Origin: Acidobacteriaceae bacterium
GTDB lineage: Bacteria > Acidobacteriota > Terriglobia > Terriglobales > Acidobacteriaceae
DNA length: 64,000 nucleotides
Direction of reading: 5' to 3'
NCBI GenBank assembly: GCA_030037705.1
Contig: JASHQE010000174.1
Coordinates: 1 to 64,000 of the forward strand
Positions 17,627-26,557 of this stretch are shown in pieces. The notes beneath the pieces were generated by a model. The model was not told the origin of the DNA and ran no database searches. It saw only the letters and a program-made list of their open reading frames with translations. The translations under genes and the position numbers were made by a program. Every line of letters starts with the position of its first letter. Within the stretch, counting starts at the first letter, position 1.

Positions 17627-17854
17627 GAGCCCCTCGGCAAAATTCCATCTGCACCTAAAACAGCTCGCATTGAACCGTTAAGACAAGGATGGAGTCGTTG
17701 GATAACAGATTTATTCCGGTTCATAGATGGGACGGATAGTCTCGACGTAACTCGGCCAGTCGCTGTGCTCGACCAGACCGGTGTGCCCGTGACGTTTGAA
17801 AGTTGGAGCACGGCGACCAGTCTGTCATAGACCGTGCGCGCGATGCAGCCCAAT

Positions 17855-17910
17855 GGACAGTAAAGTCCGTACTAACCCCGCTGAAAAACGGACAGTAAGC
17901 TGGACAGTAA
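17855..17910. repeat. Three direct repeats of GGACAGTAA
   Basis: GGACAGTAA occurs at 17855-17863, 17890-17898 and 17902-17910, all in the same orientation and 35-90 bases from a truncated tRNA. Short directly repeated 9-10-mers next to a tRNA resemble arm-type integrase binding sites. No integrase gene is present. Confidence 0.45.
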
Positions 17911-17943
17911 GAGCTCTAAGCAATAGAAAACTATAGAAGATTC

Positions 17944-17982
17944 CCGCAAGGGCAACGATCTGACCAGCTGAGCTACGTCCCC
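17944..17982 (-). pseudogene. tRNA 5'-half remnant (closest to tRNA-Ala, TGC)
   Basis: Reading leftward from 17982, GGGGACG-TA-GCTCAGCTGGTCAGATC gives an acceptor strand, the invariant TA and a D-arm. TTGCC-CTTGCGG then gives one anticodon-stem strand and a loop with U33 and anticodon TGC. The complementary stem strand, variable loop, T-arm and 3' acceptor strand are absent. It cannot be a functional tRNA. The anticodon call is tentative because the loop lies at the break. Confidence 0.55.
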
Positions 17983-18025
17983 AAGAGTGTTTTCAACGTC
18001 TTGGCTATATGTCACATAAACGCAT

Positions 18026-20527
18026 TCAGCGAATTTCGACTTCCGCACCCGTTCCATTATCAGGCATCAAAAGGTCGGTGCTACTCTTGCCGAGACGCTT
18101 CAGGTTCATAGGAACTTTTTTCGAGTTGATCTTTACGATGCCGTCCTTCGGAGTCCAACCGTAGAATTCAGCATGGATCTCCTTCCACCACGCAGGGTAG
18201 GAGCCTTCATGCGCACTGATGTTCAGCCTCAACCCGTCTTGGGTAATCTGGCAGCTGAATTTCATCCTTAGAAAAGCCCCGTGTTTATACGCAAAACTCT
18301 TACCATCATCCTGGTAGAGGGTCCCCGTGCATGCGTCGCCCGCATAAATGCGCAGTGTCAAAGGGCCGTGTGGGATTTCGTTAGTGCTTTCGACGAGGGG
18401 AGCCATGGGAATGATCGAGCCAGCTCGCACGAATACGGGAAGACGGTCAAGCTGAGGCGTCACGCGGATAGCAACCGGTTGTTTTTCGTCCTTTGATGGA
18501 TCGGGGTCAACCGCGACTGTGACCGGCTGTGGTAAAGAATGAGCTTGAACGCGTTGGCCTGTCCAGAAGTCATACCAGCCGGAGGTCGGGAACTCCACCT
18601 GGTAATCGTCCAATTCGTCGGGATAGGGCTGAGGCGCAATGAGCAGATCGGGGCCAAGGAGAAACTCGCTCGCAGCCCCAGCGTCCAGATCGATCGGGTG
18701 TTTGTCAGGCGTGGCGTCGGGAAATTCAAGGAACAGTGGTCGAACCATCGGCAACCCAGAGCGCGACGCCTCCTCGGCAAGCGTGTAGATGTATGGCATC
18801 AACCGGTAACGGGTCTCGATGAAGTGCCGGCGGATGTTTTCCTGCTCCGCGCCGCCTACCCACGGCTCCTGGTCGGCAGTGCCTTTTTCCGTGTGGTCGC
18901 GATCGATAGGCTGGAATGACGCCACTTCAATCCACTTCGTCAGCAACTCCTGCGCGGGCGATCCCGCAAAGCCGCCCACATCCGCTCCGCTGAAGGCGAA
19001 GCCGCTCAGTCCAAGGTTTTCAAGCATCGGCGTCGCCAGCCGCAGATGGTTCCAACTGCTGCTGTTGTCGCCGGTCCATGTAGCGGCATAGCGTTGTCCG
19101 CCCGCATATGATGCGCGCGTCAGCACAAACGGCCGCACATCGGGGTCGAGCGCATGCAAGCCCTCAAACGTGGCGCGCGCATTTTCCATGCCGTACACGT
19201 TGTGAATCTCCGCGTGCGTTGCGGTCCGCTTTTGAAAGCCCGGCTCATCGATGCGATGCACCACATCCTCCGGCATGGTGGCCGTCGGTGAATCGAAGAT
19301 CGACGGCTCATTCATGTCGTTCCAGAAGCCTGCCGCGCCGTCGCCAACAAATGCGCAATACAGCGTGCCCCACCACGCGCGCGTCTGCTGCTGCGTGAAA
19401 TCAGGAAAGACGCTGGGACCTGGCCACACCTTTGCCGTGTAGACCGATCCATCCGGATTCTTCACAAAATGGTCGCCGGCCATTCCGCTGTCATAAGGCG
19501 CGTAATGAGCGTTGGGAAGATTGGCAATATGCAGATCGGTGATCAGCACCAGGTGAAGGTCTTCGGCCTTGAGCTGCGCAATCATGCCCTTGAAATCGGG
19601 GAATGTCATGGTATTCACCGTAAACGGCCGGTCGTTCTGCTGATAGTCGATGTCCAGATAGATTGCATCCGCCGGAATGTGATCCTTGCGGAAGCGGTCA
19701 GCCACTTCCAGCACGCGCGCCTGCGTCATGTAGCTGTAGCGCGACTGCTGAAATCCAAACGACCACAACGGCGGCAGCGGCGGCAATCCGGTGAGCCACG
19801 CATACGTCTCCACCACCTGCTTCGGGCTCGGCCCGTAAAAGAAGTAGTAGTCCACCGGCCCATCGGCCGCGCCAAAGGAATAGGCTGACTCCGACTCTTT
19901 GCCAAAGTCGAAGCTCGAACGCCACGTATTGTCCAGCAACGTGCCGGTCGCTTTGCCTGCGCGAAATGCCATAAAGTAGGGAATGCTCTTGTAAATCGGA
20001 TCGGTCGACTCCTGAAAGCGATACGCATCCGTATTCCACAGCGTGAAGGCTGCATTGCGCCGGTCAAGCGGTCCGGTCTTATCGCCCAGCCCGAAGTAGT
20101 GCTCATCGCGCGGCGACGTCTTGTAAATGCGGAATGCATCGCCATCGAAACGCACGGGCCGCGCGTCCTGTTGCAGAACATTGCCTTCAGTATCGCGCAC
20201 CGTAAGCTCAAGCGTCTGCGGGTTCACCTGCACATCGAGCGCGCTTGTGCGAAATCCCGCATGATCGCCATCGTTTTCCTGCACAACAGAAACCGATGCA
20301 TGGCGCGCCGTTGCAAGCACAGCCCACGACGCATCCTCAGGCATCGCATCGCCGCGCCACATGCGGATGCGGAGAACGTCGTCGCGTAGCGCGGTGATCT
20401 CTTCATGCAAATTTGCGCTGCTCACAGCAATTCCATTGGGCAGCGGAGACACTGAGGAAGCCGCATGTGCACATTGATATGCCAGCGAGACGATAAAAAT
20501 CGTGAAAAAGGTGCACTTCAAGCGCAT
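18026..20527 (-). CDS. GH31 alpha-glucosidase, secreted
   Basis: Family 31 retaining alpha-glycosidase (alpha-glucosidase or alpha-xylosidase) acting on non-reducing ends outside the cytoplasm. AGGAG five bases upstream fixes the ATG at 20527. The signal peptide is CTFFTIFIVSLAYQCAHA. The N-terminal galactose-mutarotase-like domain leads to the barrel with PPLWSFGFQQSRYSY, IYLDIDYQQND and the nucleophile motif FWNDMNEPS; the proximal C-terminal domain has FRAGSIIPMAP-type features (FVRAGSIIPMAPLV). About 833 residues is typical. It is the last gene of a leftward unit with the TPR protein and Oar-type receptor upstream, so its substrate is probably what that receptor imports. Confidence 0.92.
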   Translation of the reverse strand: MRLKCTFFTIFIVSLAYQCAHAASSVSPLPNGIAVSSANLHEEITALRDDVLRIRMWRGDAMPEDASWAVLATARHASVSVVQENDGDHAGFRTSALDVQVNPQTLELTVRDTEGNVLQQDARPVRFDGDAFRIYKTSPRDEHYFGLGDKTGPLDRRNAAFTLWNTDAYRFQESTDPIYKSIPYFMAFRAGKATGTLLDNTWRSSFDFGKESESAYSFGAADGPVDYYFFYGPSPKQVVETYAWLTGLPPLPPLWSFGFQQSRYSYMTQARVLEVADRFRKDHIPADAIYLDIDYQQNDRPFTVNTMTFPDFKGMIAQLKAEDLHLVLITDLHIANLPNAHYAPYDSGMAGDHFVKNPDGSVYTAKVWPGPSVFPDFTQQQTRAWWGTLYCAFVGDGAAGFWNDMNEPSIFDSPTATMPEDVVHRIDEPGFQKRTATHAEIHNVYGMENARATFEGLHALDPDVRPFVLTRASYAGGQRYAATWTGDNSSSWNHLRLATPMLENLGLSGFAFSGADVGGFAGSPAQELLTKWIEVASFQPIDRDHTEKGTADQEPWVGGAEQENIRRHFIETRYRLMPYIYTLAEEASRSGLPMVRPLFLEFPDATPDKHPIDLDAGAASEFLLGPDLLIAPQPYPDELDDYQVEFPTSGWYDFWTGQRVQAHSLPQPVTVAVDPDPSKDEKQPVAIRVTPQLDRLPVFVRAGSIIPMAPLVESTNEIPHGPLTLRIYAGDACTGTLYQDDGKSFAYKHGAFLRMKFSCQITQDGLRLNISAHEGSYPAWWKEIHAEFYGWTPKDGIVKINSKKVPMNLKRLGKSSTDLLMPDNGTGAEVEIR

Positions 20528-20592
20528 GATGACTCCTGAATGAATCAATTGCTCAGTTCTGATGGGTAATGATGGATTCGCGCAACGTGCCG

Positions 20593-22545
20593 CTAGGGCG
20601 CAGAGGCTCGCGTAGCGCCCGGCTCCAGAGGTGACAGGTCGGGATCTTCGATCCGCTTGAAGCCGCGAGCCGCGCGCTGTTCTTTGATGGTCTTCATGCG
20701 TTCGAGTGCCGCCATCGCATCCTTGGTATCGCCCATCTGGCGATAGAGCTGCGCCAGCACGTACTGCACCGATCCGTCCTCGTCGCTCGGCTCGCCCAGT
20801 TTCAATTGCGCAATCGCATCCTGCGTTCGGCCCGTCTCCGCATACGATTTGCCCAGGAGCGCATGAATGCGCGGCAGCATCTGCGGCTTGGCATGCAGGC
20901 TTTTGATGAGGTAAGGCTCGGCATCGGCGTAGTCGCGCTGCGCCATCAGCGCCTCGGCCATCGCCAGGTTCAGCTCCGGATCATTCGGATTATGCCCGAG
21001 CGCCTTTTGCGCAATCTGCTCGCCCGCTTTCACATGGTTGTTGTTCAGATACGCCGTTGCCAAGCCGAGCATTCCCGCTTCATTGCCCGGCGCAAGAGCC
21101 AGCGCTTTTTCATATTCGGCCTGCGCGTCTTCGTAGCGTTCGAGCTGGCTGTAGATATCGCCCAGCAGAATGTGGCTTCGCGCCGAGCCAGGCTCCAACT
21201 CCTGGAATCGCGCCAGCGACTGAAACGCCAGCCGCTCATTGGCCTTGATAGACCAGTACAGCATCTCAAGCGAATGCGGCTCCTGCGCCAGTAGCGCATC
21301 CGCCGCTCGCGAAGCATGCAGATTGTCTCCGGTGAGAAATGCACATGCGGCCAGCAGGCGCAGCCGGTCTGCGCTCAGCGGCGCAGCCGCAGATTCGAGC
21401 CTGCGTGCGCATTGTCCGAACCGGCCCGCTGCGTAATCCTGTTCTGCGGTTTCGTGCGCGTCCTCCGCAGCGGCAGGAAGAGAATCGTCTGCGCTCACCG
21501 AATCCGTCGAACCCGAACCTGCCGCATCATTGATCGCCCCCATCACCGCGCTGCGCAGGTCTTGGGACAACTGTGCGCTTTGTTCTGAAGAGAACAGACT
21601 CGCCACAGCAGCGGCTTTTTCATTCGTCATGCCTGCCGTCAAAACCGCAATATTGGAGGCAAAGAATCCATGATCGCGATTCCATAGCTCGACGAGAAGC
21701 GCCATCGCCCGGCCATTGTTCCCATTTTCAATGGCGATCCGGGCTTGGCCCAGCAGCGCCAGCCCGCACTCGGGATGCGCCGTGCGCTCGGCGGAAAATG
21801 CATCCGATGCGGCCTGCGTGTTGTGCTCCCGCAGCAACGCAAAGCCCAGTCCCGCGCCCATGCACGGAGGTTGCGGATGCGCGTTGAGCAGCGTCTTGTA
21901 CAGGCTTTCCGCCTCGCCATAGCGCGACTGCTTGGTCAGCGACTCGGCATAGAGCGCGCTGGCAAAAGGCGAGTTCTTATCTTCTTCCGACATCATGCGC
22001 GCTTCGTTCTCAACCTGGTCCAGGCGTGCAATGCCCAGTGTGAACCACGCCGAGCCCAGCTTCGGATTGAGAGCGATGGCGCGGTCCAGCGCCTGCGCTG
22101 CCGCCGGAAACCGGCTCGCGCCAATGTACGCGCGCCCCAGCGCCAGCGGAGCCTGCGGATCGTTTTGGTTGAGTCTTTCCGCTTTCATCAGCAATGGAAT
22201 GGCCTCTTTCGCCTTGCCCGCATGCGCGTAGTCGATTCCAAGAAAAAGGTTCGGCACATACAACGATGGATTCAGGCGGTTGGCCTCTTGAAAGCTCAGT
22301 GCGGCAGCAGCAAAATCTCCGGTCTCCTGCTGCATCAGCCCCAGGTTTGCCCACAGCTCGGGAACATGCGGACTCAATTTGAGTGCCTGTGTGTAGTCGG
22401 CTGCGGCAGCCGCGTAGTTGCCGGCGGACTGCGCCGTCTGCGCATCCCTCAGCACCGATTCGAGCGTAGCCGGCGGTTGCTGGCCGAATCCGAGAACGGA
22501 CGCGGCCAGCATTACCGGAAACAGCGATTTGAGTTGAGAGTTCAC
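20593..22545 (-). CDS. Exported TPR-repeat protein B
   Basis: About 650 residues. The GTG at 22545, seven bases after the receptor stop, begins a signal peptide (LKSLFPVMLAASVLGFGQQ); the longer open frame to 22689 lies within the receptor gene and is not used. At least eight tetratricopeptide repeats are visible (SAGNYAAAAADYTQALKLSP, ETGDFAAAALSFQEANRLNP, GASRFPAAAQALDRAIALNP, QLERYEDAQAEYEKALALAP, ETGRTQDAIAQLKLGEPSDE, QMGDTKDAMAALERMKTIKE). An Ala/Ser-rich linker interrupts the array in the middle. It is likely a periplasmic scaffold acting with the adjacent receptor, as in cassette A where a shorter TPR protein accompanies the receptor. Confidence 0.85.
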   Translation of the reverse strand: MNSQLKSLFPVMLAASVLGFGQQPPATLESVLRDAQTAQSAGNYAAAAADYTQALKLSPHVPELWANLGLMQQETGDFAAAALSFQEANRLNPSLYVPNLFLGIDYAHAGKAKEAIPLLMKAERLNQNDPQAPLALGRAYIGASRFPAAAQALDRAIALNPKLGSAWFTLGIARLDQVENEARMMSEEDKNSPFASALYAESLTKQSRYGEAESLYKTLLNAHPQPPCMGAGLGFALLREHNTQAASDAFSAERTAHPECGLALLGQARIAIENGNNGRAMALLVELWNRDHGFFASNIAVLTAGMTNEKAAAVASLFSSEQSAQLSQDLRSAVMGAINDAAGSGSTDSVSADDSLPAAAEDAHETAEQDYAAGRFGQCARRLESAAAPLSADRLRLLAACAFLTGDNLHASRAADALLAQEPHSLEMLYWSIKANERLAFQSLARFQELEPGSARSHILLGDIYSQLERYEDAQAEYEKALALAPGNEAGMLGLATAYLNNNHVKAGEQIAQKALGHNPNDPELNLAMAEALMAQRDYADAEPYLIKSLHAKPQMLPRIHALLGKSYAETGRTQDAIAQLKLGEPSDEDGSVQYVLAQLYRQMGDTKDAMAALERMKTIKEQRAARGFKRIEDPDLSPLEPGATRASAP

Positions 22546-22552
22546 CAAACGT

Positions 22553-25500
22553 CTACCAATAAAACTTGCCTGCCCACTGGACACTTCTCGGAGCAAATGC
22601 GTTCGTAATCGTTCCGAAGCTGCTTGCGCACGACGTGCCCGCGTTCGGATCGCAACCGGAGTACTGGGTCGCTCCCGCTGAAGGCGCATAGAAGCTGGGA
22701 TGGTTGAAAGTATTGAAGGTTTCGAAACGGAACTGCACTCTCATCCGCTCCGCGAAAATCCAGTTCTTTTCCAAGGCTGTGTCCCAGTCCTGGAAGCGAG
22801 GACCGCGCAGATCGGAGAAGAAGCGAGGCGCATTGCCGAAGCTTCCATACGGCGCGTACTGGAACGCTCCCGTATTGAACCACTCGTGAATGCTCGGATG
22901 CGAGGCATGCACGTCGCCGATGACATCCGGACGCGGGTTGCCACCGTAGGAGGTCCAGTCGTTGCCGAATATGCCGATCGGGATGCCCTGTTTGAAGGTG
23001 GCGATCCCCGACAGTTCCCAGCCTCCAACGACGGAGTCGGCCACACGGCCCATGCCGGAGCCGACAGGCTTACCACGGCCGACGGGCAGTTCATAGATAT
23101 AGCTGGCCACCAGAGCCTGCGGAATGTCGCCCGCATCGACGCTCTTGTCGGCGGCGAGGTTGTAGTTGTTGGCTGGAGTTGCACCGAAGTTGGTGGGCCC
23201 GTTGTACGACCATCCGTTGTTGCCCTCGACATCATCGAGGAACTTGGAGTAGGTGTAGGAGACCAGTGCCGTGAGTCCCTTGCTGACGCGGTGGTTGTAA
23301 GTTACCTGCAGCGCGTTGTAAAGAGACTCGCCCACCGGCGCATCGGTCTGGGTGACGCCGCCGATGCAGTACTGAGGATAGGGAGCCTCCAACTGAGCAT
23401 TGATCACGCCCGCATTGTCCAGGTTGCAAGCGCTGGGAGCGATCGTTCCTCCCTTCTCCAAGGTTTGCAGCGGCACTTCGTACGGGTTGAATGTCGGGCT
23501 CGCGCCTAGAAAAGTGGATCCCTGTGACAGGAAGTTCGGATTCAACTGGTTTGAGTTGTAGCTACCGATCATGCGAACGCCGCGGTTTCCGATGTAGTTC
23601 ACCTCCAGCGAATCGCTTGGAGTGAAGGCGTACTGCACGCCCAACATCCATTGCTGAAGGTACGGGGAAGGACGGCTTGTAAAAGTGCTGCCAACCCCAT
23701 TGCCAACCTGCTGGAATTCTCCGTTTTTGTTCCCTGTCGCTTGTGCATAGACGCCGCCCCAGGGACTGCTCGTGCTGATGTTTGGGTTAGGCGTGATTCC
23801 TCCGTTCAGGCTTGCGTCGATCGGAGTATTGGGGACAAAACCGGCCGCATCAGCCGGGAAGCAGCATGTTACCGATTGCGGGTAGAAGATGCCATACCCT
23901 CCGTGAATGACAGCCTTCGAGACCGGCTGAAAGGAGAAGCCGAGGCGAGGAGCAATGTTGGTGTAGTTGGTGGCGTAGACATCGCGATTTCCAGGTCCCA
24001 GAAACTGCAGGGCGCCGAGAACCGGAATGCCCGTCATGGCGCTGATGGGGTTCGTGACATTGGGGTTGAAGATCGAGCCTTCGTTATTCCGGTAAGTGTC
24101 AGGAGTCTGCAGCTCATAGCGAAAACCGATATTCAGCGTAAGATTGTGGACCGGCTTCCAGTCATCCTGGACATATTCCCCCAAGAGCTTGTTCGAGACG
24201 GTAAAATCTTGAATGGTTCCAACGGCGGCGTTGTTGTCGCCGTCCACGACACCAAGCAGCATCTGCGCCACTCCATTGCCGCTGGCGAATCCCGAGCCCT
24301 GCAACGGATTCGGGCCCGTAGTGAACGATCCGTTGAAGTCCAGGATCGTATTGTTGTAGAGCTTCTGGCTATCCATCTGCTCCACTCCCATAAACCCGAA
24401 GCTCAGGGTGTTCCTGCCAAGAATCTTGACGAGGTCCACCGCCACCGTGCCGATCGGACCGTGGTTGGTGGTGCCCTGCTGGTTTCCGGTAAATGGACCT
24501 AGTTGGCTCTCGCTTCCTGCAAAAACGATGGGGAACAACGGGTATTGAGATCCAACGTAGGCCGGAAGTCCGAGTTGAGTGGCCGGATTGAAACCGAAGG
24601 ACTGGTTGTCGGAGCCCTCATGCCAAATCTGGACGCCCGAGGTAATGTTCATCGTGAAGGTTGGGTTGAATATATGTGTGAGCCCTGCCCACATGCCCCA
24701 GCGATTGTTGGGCCGTTGATTCCCTTGCCCTGCCGGGTCGGTCCCCCAGACAGCGGCAGCGCCGGTCTTTTCTTCCTTCTTGTAGGAGTAGCGGAAATAG
24801 CCGGTCGTTAGGGCGGTGAAGTTCTGGTCGACCCGGATACTGTACTCATTCGAAGTCGCGGGTGCGGCGCCGGAAACCACATAGTTGTTTCCGGTCCCTG
24901 TGCAGTCCGGGCAGGGATAGTAGCTCAACAGCTTCGAGCCCACAGGGTCAGGGGTATATCCGGGAAGGTTCGCCAGAATATTGCCCGGTATCGGGTTCCG
25001 GATGTATCCGGTTTGGGTGGCCATCAGGTTTGTGCCATATGGATTGGCCGGAGATTGGGTGTCTACTTGGCCGGCGGTGATCGCATGGCCGCTGCGCGGA
25101 TTGTAGATCTGTCCCAACAGGACGGAACGGCCAAGGCCGTCGGTCACGCCCGTTGGCCCACCCAGAATCTCAGAGAAGTTGCCGGCGCGAAAGTTGGCAT
25201 CTGGTACGGCAAACGTCTGAACGGTCGGTGTGCTTACGTGGAAATGCTCGTAGAGTCCAAAGACGAAAGTCTTATCGCGCTGCCGGTAAAGGCCGGGAAT
25301 ATAGAGCGGCCCGCCCGCCGATCCGCCCGTCTGGTTGCGGCTGAGAGTACAGACATTCGTGCCGTCCTGGGTGCACTGGTTGGGATTTGCGAAGTAATTG
25401 TAAGCATTAATGCTGTTGTTGGCGTAAAACTCGTAGGCTGAGCCGTGGAAATCGCGTGTTCCGGATTTGGTGACGACGTTGACCACATTGCCGGTGCTCC

Positions 25501-26263
25501 ACCCGTACTGGGCGGTGAAGGAGTTGTTCTGGATTTTGAACTCCTGTGTTCCATCCACTGACGGAACAAAGATGACGGCGCCCCATTCGGGGTCAGTGTC
25601 CCAGCTCCCGTCCAGCAGGAAGGCGGTGGACCCAAAGAAGCCGCCATTGAAGTTCAGGAACGAGATGTCCTGGTCCGCATTGTCCGTAGTGTTGCTGCCG
25701 CCGCCGAGCAGCATCTGGCTCTCAGAGGTGTTGCTCACCGAGGAATTGAGGGTGGCCAGGCCATAGACATTGCGCACATTCAACGGCAGCTCAACGATCT
25801 GCTTCGCATCCAGGCTCGCGGCGACGTTGGAGTTATCCGTATTCAGCGGCGAGGCGTTGGCGGTCACGGTCACCGACTGCGCCTCTGACCCGACCGTCAG
25901 GCTCACATTCTGCGTGGCCGTCAGCGCTGCGTTGAGGATGATGCCGTTCTGCTGATACTCCTCAAATCCCTTCACCTTCACCACCAGGGTGTAGGTGGCC
26001 GGCGGAAGCTGGTTAAAGGTGTAGCGGCCCTCCGCATTAGTGGTGAACTGCCGCTCGATGCCGTTCTCTGAGCTCGTGAGCGTGACGGCCGCGCCGGGCA
26101 CCACGGCCTCCGAGGCATCGGTCACCACACCTGAGAGCGTTGCCGTTGTGGTTGCAATTTGAGCTTGAGCCAGCGGAACGGCGCCCGTAAGGGCGGCTAT
26201 TAGAATGGCAAGTCCTGCCCCATTCCCTATAGCTGCCAATCTCCACTTCTGATGTATCTTCAA
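22553..26263 (-). CDS. Oar-type TonB-dependent receptor B
   Basis: About 1236 residues. I place the start at TTG 26263 because GGGAGG lies seven bases upstream and the product then begins with a clean signal peptide (AGLAILIAALTGAVPLAQA). The reading frame is open to 26389 without a comparable ribosome-binding site. The carboxypeptidase-regulatory-like domain (TATLSGVVTDASEAVVPGAA, GRYTFNQLPPATYTLVVKV) is followed by plug (VTVTANASPLNTDNSNV, GSTAFLLDGSWDTD) and barrel, ending FAPRSVQWAGKFYW with an aromatic last residue. It is divergent from the paralogue B regulator and followed closely by the TPR and GH31 genes, suggesting a substrate with alpha-linked glucose or xylose. The ligand itself is unknown. 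Confidence 0.9.
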   Translation of the reverse strand: MKIHQKWRLAAIGNGAGLAILIAALTGAVPLAQAQIATTTATLSGVVTDASEAVVPGAAVTLTSSENGIERQFTTNAEGRYTFNQLPPATYTLVVKVKGFEEYQQNGIILNAALTATQNVSLTVGSEAQSVTVTANASPLNTDNSNVAASLDAKQIVELPLNVRNVYGLATLNSSVSNTSESQMLLGGGSNTTDNADQDISFLNFNGGFFGSTAFLLDGSWDTDPEWGAVIFVPSVDGTQEFKIQNNSFTAQYGWSTGNVVNVVTKSGTRDFHGSAYEFYANNSINAYNYFANPNQCTQDGTNVCTLSRNQTGGSAGGPLYIPGLYRQRDKTFVFGLYEHFHVSTPTVQTFAVPDANFRAGNFSEILGGPTGVTDGLGRSVLLGQIYNPRSGHAITAGQVDTQSPANPYGTNLMATQTGYIRNPIPGNILANLPGYTPDPVGSKLLSYYPCPDCTGTGNNYVVSGAAPATSNEYSIRVDQNFTALTTGYFRYSYKKEEKTGAAAVWGTDPAGQGNQRPNNRWGMWAGLTHIFNPTFTMNITSGVQIWHEGSDNQSFGFNPATQLGLPAYVGSQYPLFPIVFAGSESQLGPFTGNQQGTTNHGPIGTVAVDLVKILGRNTLSFGFMGVEQMDSQKLYNNTILDFNGSFTTGPNPLQGSGFASGNGVAQMLLGVVDGDNNAAVGTIQDFTVSNKLLGEYVQDDWKPVHNLTLNIGFRYELQTPDTYRNNEGSIFNPNVTNPISAMTGIPVLGALQFLGPGNRDVYATNYTNIAPRLGFSFQPVSKAVIHGGYGIFYPQSVTCCFPADAAGFVPNTPIDASLNGGITPNPNISTSSPWGGVYAQATGNKNGEFQQVGNGVGSTFTSRPSPYLQQWMLGVQYAFTPSDSLEVNYIGNRGVRMIGSYNSNQLNPNFLSQGSTFLGASPTFNPYEVPLQTLEKGGTIAPSACNLDNAGVINAQLEAPYPQYCIGGVTQTDAPVGESLYNALQVTYNHRVSKGLTALVSYTYSKFLDDVEGNNGWSYNGPTNFGATPANNYNLAADKSVDAGDIPQALVASYIYELPVGRGKPVGSGMGRVADSVVGGWELSGIATFKQGIPIGIFGNDWTSYGGNPRPDVIGDVHASHPSIHEWFNTGAFQYAPYGSFGNAPRFFSDLRGPRFQDWDTALEKNWIFAERMRVQFRFETFNTFNHPSFYAPSAGATQYSGCDPNAGTSCASSFGTITNAFAPRSVQWAGKFYW

Positions 26264-26299
26264 TGTGAGGCCTCCCTCGTTGGTCCCAGTGCAGAGCCC

Positions 26300-26334
26300 C
26301 AACAGCGCTGTTGAGCTGTTTAGGGAATCGATTG
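26300..26334. promoter_or_regulatory. Candidate operator sites upstream of receptor B
   Basis: Two palindromes lie 37-71 bases upstream of the receptor start: a perfect 14-mer CAACAGCGCTGTTG at 26300-26313, and AATCGATT within 26326-26334. Both have a central CG or GCGC flanked by A/T, as in LacI-family sites. No LacI gene is present, so the binding protein could equally be the adjacent membrane regulator. Confidence 0.35.
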
Positions 26335-26557
26335 CCCGGGAAACCAAAAGTGGGAACCATTCTAGGAAGTCCGATTGAAGATCTGCCAAGCTCCTTACGG
26401 TATACCACGGAGAGTCTTTACCGAAAAGAGGGGGAAAATCTTGTGCTGTAACATATAAAAGCTATTTTTTATGAGTTATTTGCGCGTGACCTCTGCCTGG
26501 AGCGCGATCCTCGATTTGAGGTGACGGTATAATCACCTTTCGAGCCGGAGACAGGTC

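Larger units (their letters stand above)
17627..18025. other. Relic region with tRNA half-gene and short repeats
   Basis: No credible gene. A leftward frame from 17853 is open but overlaps the SnoaL-like gene and resembles nothing I know. The region contains a truncated tRNA and three direct repeats (listed separately), suggesting the scar of an integrated element. Confidence 0.4.

Noticed and set aside
17437-17853. 138-codon leftward frame overlapping the SnoaL-like gene
   Set aside because: Overlaps a supported gene on the other strand, and its unique part resembles no integrase or other family.
21745-22608. 287-codon rightward open frame opposite the TPR gene
   Set aside because: Arises from the GC-rich codon pattern of the TPR array on the other strand; composition is Arg/Gln-rich and unlike a real protein.
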